In this document: in pieces, positions 1-6,270 of the stretch
How positions within the stretch are numbered: position 1 is the stretch's first letter
How the letters are laid out: each line of letters begins with the position of its first letter
NCBI GenBank assembly: GCA_964507035.1
Contig: CAZDOQ010000029.1
Location: 1-15,834 of the forward strand
DNA from: Pseudolachnospira sp964507035
GTDB taxonomy: Bacteria; Bacillota; Clostridia; Lachnospirales; Lachnospiraceae
Length of the DNA stretch: 15,834 nt
Reading direction: 5' to 3'
Position numbers and translations under genes: made by a program
Notes under the pieces: generated by a model
What the model saw: only the letters and a program-made list of their open reading frames with translations
Database searches by the model: none
What the model was told of the DNA's origin: nothing

Positions 1-131
1 ATCTTGCGGACTTCCTTGGCTCTGGCTTCCGTGGTCACAATCTTGCCGTTGTTCAGCAGGCTGGTCACCTGGCTTCTCAGCAAAGCTTTACGCTGGCTGG
101 AAGTTCTTCCAAGCTTTCTGTATTGCGCCAT
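1..131 (-). CDS. rplQ: 50S ribosomal protein L17 (bL17), N-terminal part, cut by window edge
   Basis: Large-subunit protein L17, last gene of the alpha operon. The visible 43 codons begin MAQYRKLGRTSSQRKALLR and continue through a stretch reading LLNNGKIVTTEARAKEVRK, which is the conserved N-terminal rRNA-binding part of bL17 (usual family length about 115-130 residues). The gene runs off the left edge, so its stop and any terminator are outside the window. The ATG at 129-131 follows a GGAGG-type ribosome binding site and starts 15 nt after the rpoA stop, as in other Firmicutes. The identification is secure despite the truncation, which comes from the window edge and not from a mutation. Confidence 0.96.
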   Translation of the reverse strand, partial: MAQYRKLGRTSSQRKALLRSQVTSLLNNGKIVTTEARAKEVRK

Positions 132-146
132 TTCTCTACCTCCGAT

Positions 147-1106
147 TTATTCCTCACTGGGATTGAGCTCCAAGCCCAGCTCTTTTAACTTTGCCAACAC
201 CTCTTCCAGAGACTTCCGACCCAGGTTGCGCACCTTCATCATGTCCTCCGGAGTGCGGTTGATCAGTTCCTCTACCGTATTGATCCCGGCTCTCTTCAGG
301 CAGTTGTACGAGCGGACGGACAGTTCCAACTCGTCAATGTTCATCTCCAGAACCTTCTCCTTCTCATTGTCCTCCTTCTCCACCATAACTTCTGCGGTCT
401 TGGCATTCTCAGACAGGTCAATGAACAGGTTCAGATGCTCGCTAAGCACCTTGGCGGCCAGGCTCACCGCTTCATCGGGAGCCTGGGTCCCGTTGGTGAA
501 GATATCCAGGGTCAGCTTATCATAGTCGGTAATCTTTCCCACACGGGTATTCTCCACCGTCATGTTCACCCGCTCAATGGGCGTATAGATGGAATCCACC
601 GCAATGACGCCAATGGGGAGGTCATCGGACTTATTCCGCTCCGCGCCCACATAGCCGCGGCCCTTGGTAATAGTGACCTCCGCATTGAACTTGGTGTCTT
701 TTCCGCCGCTGCAGGTTGCAATGACATGCTCCGGATTCATGATCTCGATATCGGAATCCACCTGAATATCCGCCGCCGTGACGACGCCCTCTCCCTCAAA
801 CTCGATGTATCCGATCTTCGGCTCATTGGAGTCGCTGTTGTTCTTGATCGCCAGCCCTTTCAGGTTCGTTACGATTTCCGTCACATCCTCCTTGACGCCG
901 GAGATGGAACTGAACTCGTGAAGCACGCCGTCGATCTTCACCTGGCTCACAGCGACGCCAGGCAGGGAAGACAGCATGATTCTGCGCAGGGAGTTGCCCA
1001 AAGTGGTGCCATAGCCCCGCTCCAGGGGTTCTACCACAAATCGGCCGTATTTTTTGTCTTCCGAGATCTCCGCGATCTCGATATTCGGTTTTTCAAAGTC
1101 AAACAC
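147..1106 (-). CDS. rpoA: DNA-directed RNA polymerase subunit alpha, GTG start
   Basis: RNA polymerase alpha subunit. As a dimer it nucleates core enzyme assembly, and through its C-terminal domain it contacts UP-element DNA and activators. With the GTG start at 1104-1106 the protein is 319 residues (B. subtilis 314). It opens VFDFEKPNIEIAEISED, followed by the conserved assembly segment GRFVVEPLERGYGTTLGNSL. The C-terminal domain (about 252-319) keeps the DNA-contact residues at the same numbers as E. coli: R265, N268, C269, G296, K298, S299 and E302. An in-frame TTG at 1146-1148 would add 14 residues but has no proper ribosome binding site, whereas AAGGAGG at 1117-1123 lies 10 nt before the GTG. 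Its intact UP-element reader fits the A/T-rich tract upstream of the S10 promoter in this window. Confidence 0.97.
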   Translation of the reverse strand: MFDFEKPNIEIAEISEDKKYGRFVVEPLERGYGTTLGNSLRRIMLSSLPGVAVSQVKIDGVLHEFSSISGVKEDVTEIVTNLKGLAIKNNSDSNEPKIGYIEFEGEGVVTAADIQVDSDIEIMNPEHVIATCSGGKDTKFNAEVTITKGRGYVGAERNKSDDLPIGVIAVDSIYTPIERVNMTVENTRVGKITDYDKLTLDIFTNGTQAPDEAVSLAAKVLSEHLNLFIDLSENAKTAEVMVEKEDNEKEKVLEMNIDELELSVRSYNCLKRAGINTVEELINRTPEDMMKVRNLGRKSLEEVLAKLKELGLELNPSEE

Positions 1107-1116
1107 GATTCTACCC

Positions 1117-1123
1117 CCTCCTT
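1117..1123 (-). promoter_or_regulatory. Ribosome binding site that fixes the rpoA start
   Basis: AAGGAGG (minus strand) lies 10 nt before the GTG at 1104-1106. It lies inside the longer reading frame that begins at a TTG at 1148, so it argues strongly for the shorter GTG-initiated protein, which also agrees with the family N-terminus. Confidence 0.85.
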
Positions 1124-1160
1124 CTGGGTTGATTGTCTGGGGATTCAAAAGCTCCGGGCA

Positions 1161-1754
1161 TTACTTGGAGTACAACTCTACGATCAGCATCTCGTCCACC
1201 GGAACGTCAATGACCTCTCTGGTGGGCTTTTCCGTGATATTCACTCGCAGATTCTCCAGATCACTCTCCATCCAAGAAGGAGTGGCGCGGCCGCCGGTGA
1301 CGGCCAGGATGTCTTTGTAGCGCTGGGCGCCTTTGTGCTTTTCTTTGATTTCCACCACGTCGCCCGCCTTCACACGGTAGGAGGGGATGTTCACGCACTT
1401 GCCGTTGACCAGCACATGCTTGTGGTCCACAATCTGGCGGGCCTCCTTGCGGGTTCTGGCCATGCCGGCCCGGAACAGCACGTTGTCCAGGCGCAACTCA
1501 AGCAGAATCAGCAGGTTCTCGCCGGGCATTCCGCGCATTTTGCAGGCGCGCTCATAGCAGTTGCGGAAAGGCTTCTCCAGCACGCCATAGATGAATTTGG
1601 CTTTCTGTTTCTCCCGCAGCTGAAGGGCATACTCGCTCATCTTCCGGTTGGTTCTCCGGGGCTGCCGGTTGGACTTTTTGTCAATACCCAGATGAATGGG
1701 ATCCAGGTCCAAAGCTCTGCATCTTTTAAGAACAGGAACTCTATTAATCGCCAC
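1161..1754 (-). CDS. rpsD: 30S ribosomal protein S4 (uS4), zinc-free form, GTG start
   Basis: Primary 16S rRNA-binding protein that nucleates 30S assembly; in several bacteria it also represses its own operon. 197 residues (B. subtilis 200), opening MAINRVPVLKRCRALDL. The N-terminal zinc-finger cysteines of the C+ form are absent, with only one Cys near position 12, so this is a C- S4. The middle segment reading EKQKAKFIYGVLEKPFRNCY and the S4 RNA-binding domain from about residue 88 (LELRLDNVLFRAGMARTRKE, then HKHVLVNGK) are typical; the end PVDEMLIVELYSK is a clostridial signature. The start is GTG with GGAGG at 1764-1768, 9 nt upstream. It sits between rpsK and rpoA in the alpha operon, unlike B. 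subtilis, where rpsD is monocistronic. Confidence 0.98.
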   Translation of the reverse strand: MAINRVPVLKRCRALDLDPIHLGIDKKSNRQPRRTNRKMSEYALQLREKQKAKFIYGVLEKPFRNCYERACKMRGMPGENLLILLELRLDNVLFRAGMARTRKEARQIVDHKHVLVNGKCVNIPSYRVKAGDVVEIKEKHKGAQRYKDILAVTGGRATPSWMESDLENLRVNITEKPTREVIDVPVDEMLIVELYSK

Positions 1755-1770
1755 TTTATTTTACCTCCAA

Positions 1771-2172
1771 TTATACTCTTCTACGTTTGGGCGGACGGCA
1801 GCCGTTGTGAGGAACGGGGGTCACGTCCTTGATGCTCGTTACTTCCAGACCGCAGGCAGACAGAGCGCGGATAGCCGCCTCCCGTCCTGAACCGGGTCCT
1901 TTCACAAACACATCTACCGTCTTGAGGCCATGCACCAAAGCGGCTTTGGTAGCGGTTTCCGCTGCCATTTGCGCTGCATAGGGGGTAGATTTCCTTGAAC
2001 CTTTAAAGCCCAGACCGCCCGCACTTGCCCAGGAGAGGGCATTACCCTGCGTATCCGTAAGGGTAACAATCGTGTTATTGAAGGAGGATTGAATGTGCGC
2101 TTGTCCGCGTTCAACGTTTTTCTTGACACGCTTCTTTGTCACTTTCTTTGCAGATGACACTTTCTTTGCCAT
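1771..2172 (-). CDS. rpsK: 30S ribosomal protein S11 (uS11)
   Basis: Small-subunit platform protein that contacts 16S rRNA near the E site and P-site mRNA. 133 residues (B. subtilis 131). It has a lysine-rich N-terminal tail and then the conserved core GQAHIQSSFNNTIVTLTD, SWASAGGLGFKGSRKSTPYA, VKGPGSGREAAIRAL and the terminal VPHNGCRPPKRRRV. The ATG at 2170-2172 follows only a loose ribosome binding site (AAGGGAAGG, about 11 nt away), weaker than elsewhere in this operon. It is preceded by a 171-nt gap carrying a large hairpin, so this gene and those after it (rpsD, rpoA, rplQ) may be expressed differently from rpsM. Confidence 0.98.
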   Translation of the reverse strand: MAKKVSSAKKVTKKRVKKNVERGQAHIQSSFNNTIVTLTDTQGNALSWASAGGLGFKGSRKSTPYAAQMAAETATKAALVHGLKTVDVFVKGPGSGREAAIRALSACGLEVTSIKDVTPVPHNGCRPPKRRRV

Positions 2173-2242
2173 TTCTAAACTAACCTTCCCTTATGGGTTC
2201 CTTTCTAAAAATTTTTCCGTGGAGCTACCAACGCCGGGATCA

Positions 2243-2334
2243 GCGGACTGCCTTTTCCATAGTCTTTTTCCTGCGCAAAAAACCGCGCAAAAAAGGATTC
2301 TTTTTGCGCACGAAAAAGACTACGTTCAGTCCGC
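2243..2334 (-). repeat. Long imperfect palindrome in the rpsM-rpsK gap
   Basis: Three nested inverted-repeat arms: GCGGACTG (2243-2250) with CAGTCCGC (2327-2334); AGTCTTTTTC (2261-2270) with GAAAAAGACT (2312-2321); and TGCGCAAAAA (2272-2281) with TTTTTGCGCA (2301-2310). The two inner arms are perfect and separated by one mismatch (2271/2311). The terminal loop is 19 nt and holds a third GCGCAAAAAA copy (2285-2294). In the minus-strand mRNA this makes a stem of 20 to 28 pairs. It is either a regulatory or processing hairpin or a small inserted repeat element. Confidence 0.85.
2277..2309 (-). terminator. Possible intrinsic terminator or attenuator after rpsM
   Basis: Reading the minus strand, GCGCAAAAA (2301-2309) can pair locally with TTTTTGCGC made from 2285-2293 (9 bp, 7-nt loop), followed by GG and six T (2277-2282). 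This resembles an intrinsic terminator, though five of the nine pairs are A-U and the stem is weak. It competes with the longer pairing described for 2243-2334. Because rpsK, rpsD and rpoA follow in the same direction, complete termination is unlikely; partial attenuation is possible. Confidence 0.35.
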
Positions 2335-2343
2335 ACATTCCCA

Positions 2344-2712
2344 TTATTTCTTCTTGTTTGCCACCGTCTTCTTGGGGCCTTTGCGGGTTCTGGCGTTGGT
2401 CTTGGTCTTCTGACCCCGAACCGGCAGGCCTTTTCTGTGACGGATTCCCCGATAGCATCCGATCTCCTGGAGACGCTTGATGTTCATGGCAATCTCTCTT
2501 CTCAGATCGCCTTCCACCATATGATGCTCCTCGATGATCTCACGGATCCGGTTGACTTCCTCGTCCGTCAGGTCCTTGACGCGGGTGTCCGGATTCACGT
2601 TTGCCTGCTCCAGAATTTTGCCCGAAGAAACTCTTCCGATGCCGTAAATATAGGTCAGACCGATCTCCACACGCTTTTCTCTCGGCAAATCAACACCTGA
2701 AATACGAGCCAT
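2344..2712 (-). CDS. rpsM: 30S ribosomal protein S13 (uS13)
   Basis: Protein of the 30S head that bridges to the 50S subunit and contacts P-site tRNA through its basic tail. 122 residues (B. subtilis 121). It begins MARISGVDLPREKRVEIGLT and continues with YIYGIGR, an acidic helical stretch, GCYRGIRHRKGLPVRGQ and the basic C-terminal KTNARTRKGPKKT tail, all as expected. The ATG at 2710-2712 has a GGAGG site 9 nt upstream. It follows rpmJ after 76 nt and precedes the hairpin-bearing gap before rpsK. In E. coli the rpsM leader is the S4 autoregulatory site; I see no convincing equivalent pseudoknot in the 76-nt gap here. Confidence 0.98.
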   Translation of the reverse strand: MARISGVDLPREKRVEIGLTYIYGIGRVSSGKILEQANVNPDTRVKDLTDEEVNRIREIIEEHHMVEGDLRREIAMNIKRLQEIGCYRGIRHRKGLPVRGQKTKTNARTRKGPKKTVANKKK

Positions 2713-2788
2713 TGTGTACTACCTCCATGTGTATTTTCTATAAACTTTCAGACGGACTTTTCCTTCCATCCCTCGCTGAACCGCGAAA

Positions 2789-2902
2789 TCAACCCTGTCT
2801 CTGCTTATGCTTCGGGTTCTCGCAAATTACCCGGATGCTGCCTTTCCGCTTAATGACTTTGCATTTCTCGCAAATCGGCTTGACGGATGTTCTAACTTTC
2901 AT
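2789..2902 (-). CDS. rpmJ: 50S ribosomal protein L36 (bL36), zinc-binding form
   Basis: Smallest large-subunit protein, 37 residues, the normal length. It starts MKVRTSVKPICEKCKVIKRK. The zinc ribbon ligands C11, C14, C27 and H32 are all present, so this is the zinc-dependent (C+) paralogue. The ATG at 2900-2902 has AAAGGAG 8 nt upstream; the longer upstream reading frame has no support in the family. It is the first gene after the putative promoter at 2958-2986 and so probably opens a separately transcribed alpha-operon unit, while still being reachable by read-through from infA. Confidence 0.97.
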   Translation of the reverse strand: MKVRTSVKPICEKCKVIKRKGSIRVICENPKHKQRQG

Positions 2903-2944
2903 TTGCGCATCTCCTTTCGCTGCGTCTAGGGATTCCCCCTCAAA

Positions 2945-2978
2945 AAGTGCACCAAATAGTATAGCACTTTCCGGTGCA
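2945..2978 (-). repeat. Two overlapping dyads across the rpmJ promoter
   Basis: AAGTGC (2945-2950) is the reverse complement of GCACTT (2964-2969), and TGCACC (2948-2953) of GGTGCA (2973-2978). The two 6-bp inverted repeats overlap each other, the -10 and the spacer of the putative promoter. They could be an operator, competing hairpins at the start of the transcript made by read-through from infA, or chance. Confidence 0.45.
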
Positions 2979-2986
2979 TAACGCAA
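2958..2986 (-). promoter_or_regulatory. Putative sigma-A promoter upstream of rpmJ and the alpha operon
   Basis: On the minus strand, -35 TTGCGT (2981-2986), a 17-nt spacer and -10 TATACT (2958-2963). Five of six bases match the -10 consensus and four of six the -35, with ideal spacing. An A-rich run lies just upstream of the -35. Predicted start is near 2951, giving a leader of about 48 nt to rpmJ. It lies in the 112-nt infA-rpmJ gap, one of the few gaps large enough for a promoter. Confidence 0.65.
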
Positions 2987-3014
2987 GAACTATTTTTACT
3001 TTCTTTGGAAACTC

Positions 3015-3233
3015 TTACTTATCCCGCCAAATGATCCGTCCCTTGGAAAGATCATAGGGCGAAAGTTCCAAGGTCACCTTGTCTCCCGGCAGGATCCGGA
3101 TGTAGTGCATCCGCAGCTTGCCGCTGATGTGAGCCAGCACCTGGTGTCCATTCTCCAGCTGCACCTGGAACATGGCGTTGGGAAGCTTCTCCACAACCGT
3201 CCCCTCGATCTCGATCATATCACTTTTGGACAT
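3015..3233 (-). CDS. infA: Translation initiation factor IF-1
   Basis: Essential initiation factor that binds the 30S A site and assists IF-2 and IF-3. 72 residues, identical in length to B. subtilis IF-1. A single S1/OB-fold protein with the typical segments MSKSDMIEIEGTVVEKLPNA, MFQVQLENGHQVLAHISGKL, RMHYIRILPGDKVTLE and the terminal LSPYDLSKGRIIWR. The ATG at 3231-3233 has AAGGAG 8 nt upstream, and the first 19 nt overlap the end of the KOW gene, implying translational coupling with it. The next gene, rpmJ, is 112 nt away. Confidence 0.99.
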   Translation of the reverse strand: MSKSDMIEIEGTVVEKLPNAMFQVQLENGHQVLAHISGKLRMHYIRILPGDKVTLELSPYDLSKGRIIWRDK

Positions 3234-3484
3234 TCCTTGCTCTCCTTGATATAGCCTTGAATCGCTCTCTTAACCGCTTCGTCGCTCCAGCCCCCGCTTT
3301 CGTCAAACTGCCGCCGGATGGGCTGCACATGCTTCCGGTTCTTGCCCTTGGGCTGCCCCACCTTCCGGCGGCAGCCATCGGCAAGATATACCATATTTCC
3401 CTGTTCCCGGACAATGACGTAGACCTGGCCTTTGTCATGGCCTGCCAAAGACTGGACAAACGTTCCGGTACCGCACCACTCCAT
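3215..3484 (-). CDS. KOW-domain putative RNA-binding protein (L14e-like family)
   Basis: Small basic protein of 89 residues. An N-terminal KOW-type segment (about 7-35: VQSLAGHDKGQVYVIVRE, then YLADG) resembles those of L24, L14e and NusG. It is followed by a linker KPKGKNRKHVQP-like in character (actual residues about 44-55: GQPKGKNRKHVQ) and a charged helical C-terminus. Genes of this type stand between map and infA in many Firmicutes (B. subtilis ybzG is in the same slot). The function is not established; rRNA or ribosome binding is inferred from the fold and location. It starts 6 nt after the map stop, with GAGGTGA overlapping that stop, and overlaps infA by 19 nt, so it is tightly coupled to both. 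Confidence 0.9.
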   Translation of the reverse strand: MEWCGTGTFVQSLAGHDKGQVYVIVREQGNMVYLADGCRRKVGQPKGKNRKHVQPIRRQFDESGGWSDEAVKRAIQGYIKESKECPKVI

Positions 3485-3490
3485 CCTCCG

Positions 3491-4246
3491 TCACCTCTTT
3501 AAGGTCAGGATCTCCGGTTCGCCTTCGGTGATCAGGATGGTGTTTTCATAGTGGGCAGACAGAGAACCGTCTGCGGTGACCACCGTCCAGTCGTCGTCCA
3601 GCCACTCCACTTCCTTGGTCCCCATATTGATCATGGGTTCCACCGCCAGGGTCATGCCCGGCTGCAGCCGGATTCCCTTGTTCCGCTGACGGAAGTTGGG
3701 CACCTCCGGTTCCTCGTGGAGACGGGTGCCGATCCCGTGGCCCACTAGTTCCTCCACCACCCCGTAGCCAAACTTCTCCGCGTGGGAGGCGATGGCGTTG
3801 GAGATGTCATGGAGATGATTCCCAGCTTTGGCAAATTTGATACCTTCAAAGAAGCACTGCTGTGTCACCTCGATGAGCTGTTTTGCTTCCCTGCTGATTT
3901 CCCCCACCGCATGGGTCCGGGCCGCGTCCGAATGGTAGCCCTTATAGATCAGGCCCGCATCCAAACTCACAATGTCGCCCTCCTCCAGGTACCGCTTCTT
4001 GCTGGGGATCCCGTGGACCACCTCGTCGTTGACGGAAACGCAGATGGAAGCGGGATAACCGTTGTAATGAAGAAAGTTGGGAACACAGCCGAAACTGCGG
4101 ATGATCTCTTCCCCCAACCGGTCAATGTCCTTGGTGGTCATGCCCGGCCGGATGGCCTTGCCCAACTCCTCGTGGACAATGGACAGCAGCCGGCCGGACT
4201 CCCGCATCAGAGCAATTTCCTTTTCGGATTTGATCGTCACTGCCAT
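3491..4246 (-). CDS. map: Type I methionine aminopeptidase
   Basis: Removes the initiator methionine from nascent proteins after deformylation; a dimetal cytosolic hydrolase acting at the ribosomal exit. 251 residues (B. subtilis Map 248). All five metal ligands are visible: D96 and D107 (in VSLDAGLIYKGYHSDAART), H170 (ELVGHGIGTRLHEEP), E203 (AVEPM) and E234 (HYENT), plus the substrate-contacting H78 and H177. There is no N-terminal zinc finger or SH3-binding extension, so it is the short bacterial type Ia. The start is 3 nt after the adk stop and uses GGGGAAG inside the end of adk, suggesting coupling. The secY-adk-map order is the standard Firmicutes arrangement. Confidence 0.98.
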   Translation of the reverse strand: MAVTIKSEKEIALMRESGRLLSIVHEELGKAIRPGMTTKDIDRLGEEIIRSFGCVPNFLHYNGYPASICVSVNDEVVHGIPSKKRYLEEGDIVSLDAGLIYKGYHSDAARTHAVGEISREAKQLIEVTQQCFFEGIKFAKAGNHLHDISNAIASHAEKFGYGVVEELVGHGIGTRLHEEPEVPNFRQRNKGIRLQPGMTLAVEPMINMGTKEVEWLDDDWTVVTADGSLSAHYENTILITEGEPEILTLKR

Positions 4247-4249
4247 GGC

Positions 4250-4894
4250 TTACTTCCCCAAACGCGCCACAATGGTCTGGAACACGTCCTCCATGGACTG
4301 GGTGCCGTCCACGTCCGCTACCAGCCCCTTGGCCTTATAATAATCAATCAAGGGCTGAGTCTGCTCATGATAGACGGAAAGGCGCTTCCGCACCGTCTCC
4401 GGCTGATCGTCCGACCGGGTGATCAGCCCGGCGCCGCAGCGGTCGCAGATCCCCGCTTTCTTGGGGGGGATGTTCACCACATGGTAGCTGGCGCCGCAGG
4501 ACGGGCACATGCGCCGCCCGGACATCCGCTCCACAATGGCCTCGTCCGGCACATCCACATTGACGGCCCAGTCAATCTCGCCGCCCTTTTCCGCCAGAGC
4601 CTCCGTCAGCTTTTCCGCCTGGCGGATGGTCCGGGGGAAACCGTCCAGGATGTATCCGTTCTGGCAATCCTCCTGGGCAATCCGGTCCATGACCAGATCC
4701 ACCGTCAGCTCATCCGGCACCAGAGCGCCGGAATCCAGAAAGCCCTTGACCTTCTTCCCCAGTTCGGTTCCCTCCTTAATATTAGAACGGAAGATATCCC
4801 CAGTGGAGATGTGAGGAATTCCATATTTCTCTGCCAGCATTTTTGCCTGAGTGCCTTTTCCGGCGCCCGGAGCTCCCAACATCACAAGCTTCAT
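4250..4894 (-). CDS. adk: Adenylate kinase, zinc-lid type
   Basis: Interconverts ATP + AMP and 2 ADP in the cytosol. 214 residues (B. subtilis 217). The P-loop GAPGAGKGT lies at 7-15. The AMP-binding region includes ISTGDIFR (29-36) and LDGFPRT (83-89). The long lid holds four cysteines (C130, C133, C150, C153), the structural zinc site common in Gram-positive enzymes. The lid exit SDDQPETVRKRL follows. The ATG at 4892-4894 has AAAGGAG upstream and is separated from secY by 49 nt containing a small hairpin; map follows after 3 nt. Confidence 0.99.
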   Translation of the reverse strand: MKLVMLGAPGAGKGTQAKMLAEKYGIPHISTGDIFRSNIKEGTELGKKVKGFLDSGALVPDELTVDLVMDRIAQEDCQNGYILDGFPRTIRQAEKLTEALAEKGGEIDWAVNVDVPDEAIVERMSGRRMCPSCGASYHVVNIPPKKAGICDRCGAGLITRSDDQPETVRKRLSVYHEQTQPLIDYYKAKGLVADVDGTQSMEDVFQTIVARLGK

Positions 4895-4914
4895 AAGATT
4901 GCTCCTTTCTCGTT

Positions 4915-4929
4915 ACACCCGGAGGGTGT
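4915..4929 (-). repeat. Short hairpin between secY and adk
   Basis: ACACCC (4915-4920) and GGGTGT (4924-4929) form a perfect 6-bp stem with a 3-nt loop. In the minus-strand mRNA it lies between the secY stop and the adk ribosome binding site. No T tract follows, so it is not an intrinsic terminator; a role in mRNA stability or in separating SecY and Adk translation levels is possible. Confidence 0.6.
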
Positions 4930-4943
4930 TCCCTAAGCAGCAG

Positions 4944-6269
4944 TTAATCGTTCAAAAATCCCTTGTAATTCCGGACCAGCATCATGGACTCGATCTTCTT
5001 TAGTGTCTCCAGAACCACGCCCACAATAATGATCAGGGAAGTGCCCAGGAAGCTTAAGGAAGAGCCTACACCGAACAGTCCAAAGAGGACAATGGGAATC
5101 AGCGCCACAATCAGCAGGCCGATGGCTCCCACAAACACAATATAGTTCAGCACATGATTCAGATAATCCGAAGTGGGCTTGCCAGGACGGATTCCCGGGA
5201 TGAAGCCCCCTTGCTTCTTCATGTTGTTGGCAATCTCCAACGGGTTGAAGGAGATGGACGTGTAGAAGTAGGCAAAGAAGATCAGCAGCACAATGTAGAG
5301 CAGAAGGCCCAGGCTGTAAATAGGCTCCTCCGGATTGCACCAGCTGCTCTGGCTCAGTCCCTTGATGATGTGGCCGCCTATACTGGTGGGATTGGTGGTG
5401 TCGATCCCGGCAAAGCCGGCGATCATGGCCGGCATACTCAAAAGGGAAGCCGCAAAGATCACCGGGATTACGCCGGCGGTGTTGACCTTGATGGGAATAT
5501 GGGAGGACTGACCTCCCACCATCTTCCGGCCCACCATCTTCTTGGCGTACTGCACCGGAATCCGGCGCTCGCCGCCCTGGAGGTACACCACAAACAGCAC
5601 CAGGGCAAAGATGAGCAGCAGAATCAACAGGCTGATGACCACGCCCAGGGCAATGGGCTGTCCCTCCACAAAGTACTGGTACAGGGTCATCAAATCATCC
5701 GGCAGGGTGTCCAGGATGTTGACCGCCAGGATGATGGAGATTCCGTTCCCCACGCCTCGGAGGGTAATCTGCTCGCCAAACCACATGAGTACCGCGCTGC
5801 CGGCGGTCATGATCACGGCCACCAGGCACACGTTGTACCAGGTATAATTGTTCAAATAGTCGTCGCCAAAACCAATGGCCATGGCCACGGACTGGAGCAC
5901 AGCCAACGCCACCGTCAGGCCCCGGGTAATCTGGGTGATCTTCTTTCTCCCCTCCGTCCCCTCTTTATGCAGTTCCTCCAGCTTCGGGATTGCAATGGTC
6001 AGAAGCTGGATAATAATGGACGAGGTGATGTAGGGGGAAATTCCCAAGGCAAACACCGACATGGTGGTGAAGGACATACCTGTGATGCTGGTGAAAAAGT
6101 TGAACGGGGAGGACACCTGGCTGTTAAACCAGTCGTCCAGAAACGCCGTATTGATGCCCGGCGTGGGAATCTGACTTCCCAGCCGGACAATCACCACGAT
6201 CAACAGGGTGAAAGCCAGGCGATGGCGAATCTCGGCGATTTTAAATGCGTTACGAAGGGTTTGAATCAT
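4944..6269 (-). CDS. secY: Preprotein translocase subunit SecY
   Basis: Channel-forming subunit of the SecYEG translocon in the cytoplasmic membrane. 441 residues from the chosen ATG (B. subtilis 431), with about ten hydrophobic membrane segments. Landmarks: TM1 from about 18 (LAFTLLIVVIVRLGSQIPTP), plug region and TM2 motif FALGISPYITSSI (73-85), cytosolic loop EGTEGRKK (103-110), GNGISIIL (175-182), and the C5 loop GFIPGIRPGKPTSDYL (355-370) with the conserved arginine R361 used for SecA and ribosome contact. The ATG at 6267-6269 is 1 nt after the rplO stop, with GGAGGAGG inside the end of rplO. A longer frame adds an MVRRRRYN stretch that overlaps rplO and has no family support. Confidence 0.98.
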   Translation of the reverse strand: MIQTLRNAFKIAEIRHRLAFTLLIVVIVRLGSQIPTPGINTAFLDDWFNSQVSSPFNFFTSITGMSFTTMSVFALGISPYITSSIIIQLLTIAIPKLEELHKEGTEGRKKITQITRGLTVALAVLQSVAMAIGFGDDYLNNYTWYNVCLVAVIMTAGSAVLMWFGEQITLRGVGNGISIILAVNILDTLPDDLMTLYQYFVEGQPIALGVVISLLILLLIFALVLFVVYLQGGERRIPVQYAKKMVGRKMVGGQSSHIPIKVNTAGVIPVIFAASLLSMPAMIAGFAGIDTTNPTSIGGHIIKGLSQSSWCNPEEPIYSLGLLLYIVLLIFFAYFYTSISFNPLEIANNMKKQGGFIPGIRPGKPTSDYLNHVLNYIVFVGAIGLLIVALIPIVLFGLFGVGSSLSFLGTSLIIIVGVVLETLKKIESMMLVRNYKGFLND

Positions 6270-6270
6270 A

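Noticed and set aside
435..1832. 465-codon open frame on the plus strand opposite rpoA and rpsD
   Set aside because: Antisense to two certain genes, spanning their boundary. It has no ribosome binding site of note and a low-complexity His/Leu/Gly-rich product typical of reverse-strand reading of GC-biased codons.
2173..2242. Promoter for rpsK in the rpsM-rpsK gap
   Set aside because: The best -35-like TTGGTA has only a poor TTAGAA at 17 nt. No credible -10 was found, so I do not call a promoter.
2713..2788. S4-type regulatory pseudoknot upstream of rpsM
   Set aside because: Only a weak 5-bp repeat (TTCAG and CTGAA) was seen in this 76-nt gap; not enough to claim the E. coli-like element.
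3782..4936. 384-codon plus-strand open frame opposite map and adk
   Set aside because: Shadow of two recognisable enzymes; the product has no known motif and is rich in His, Leu and Gly, as antisense frames are.
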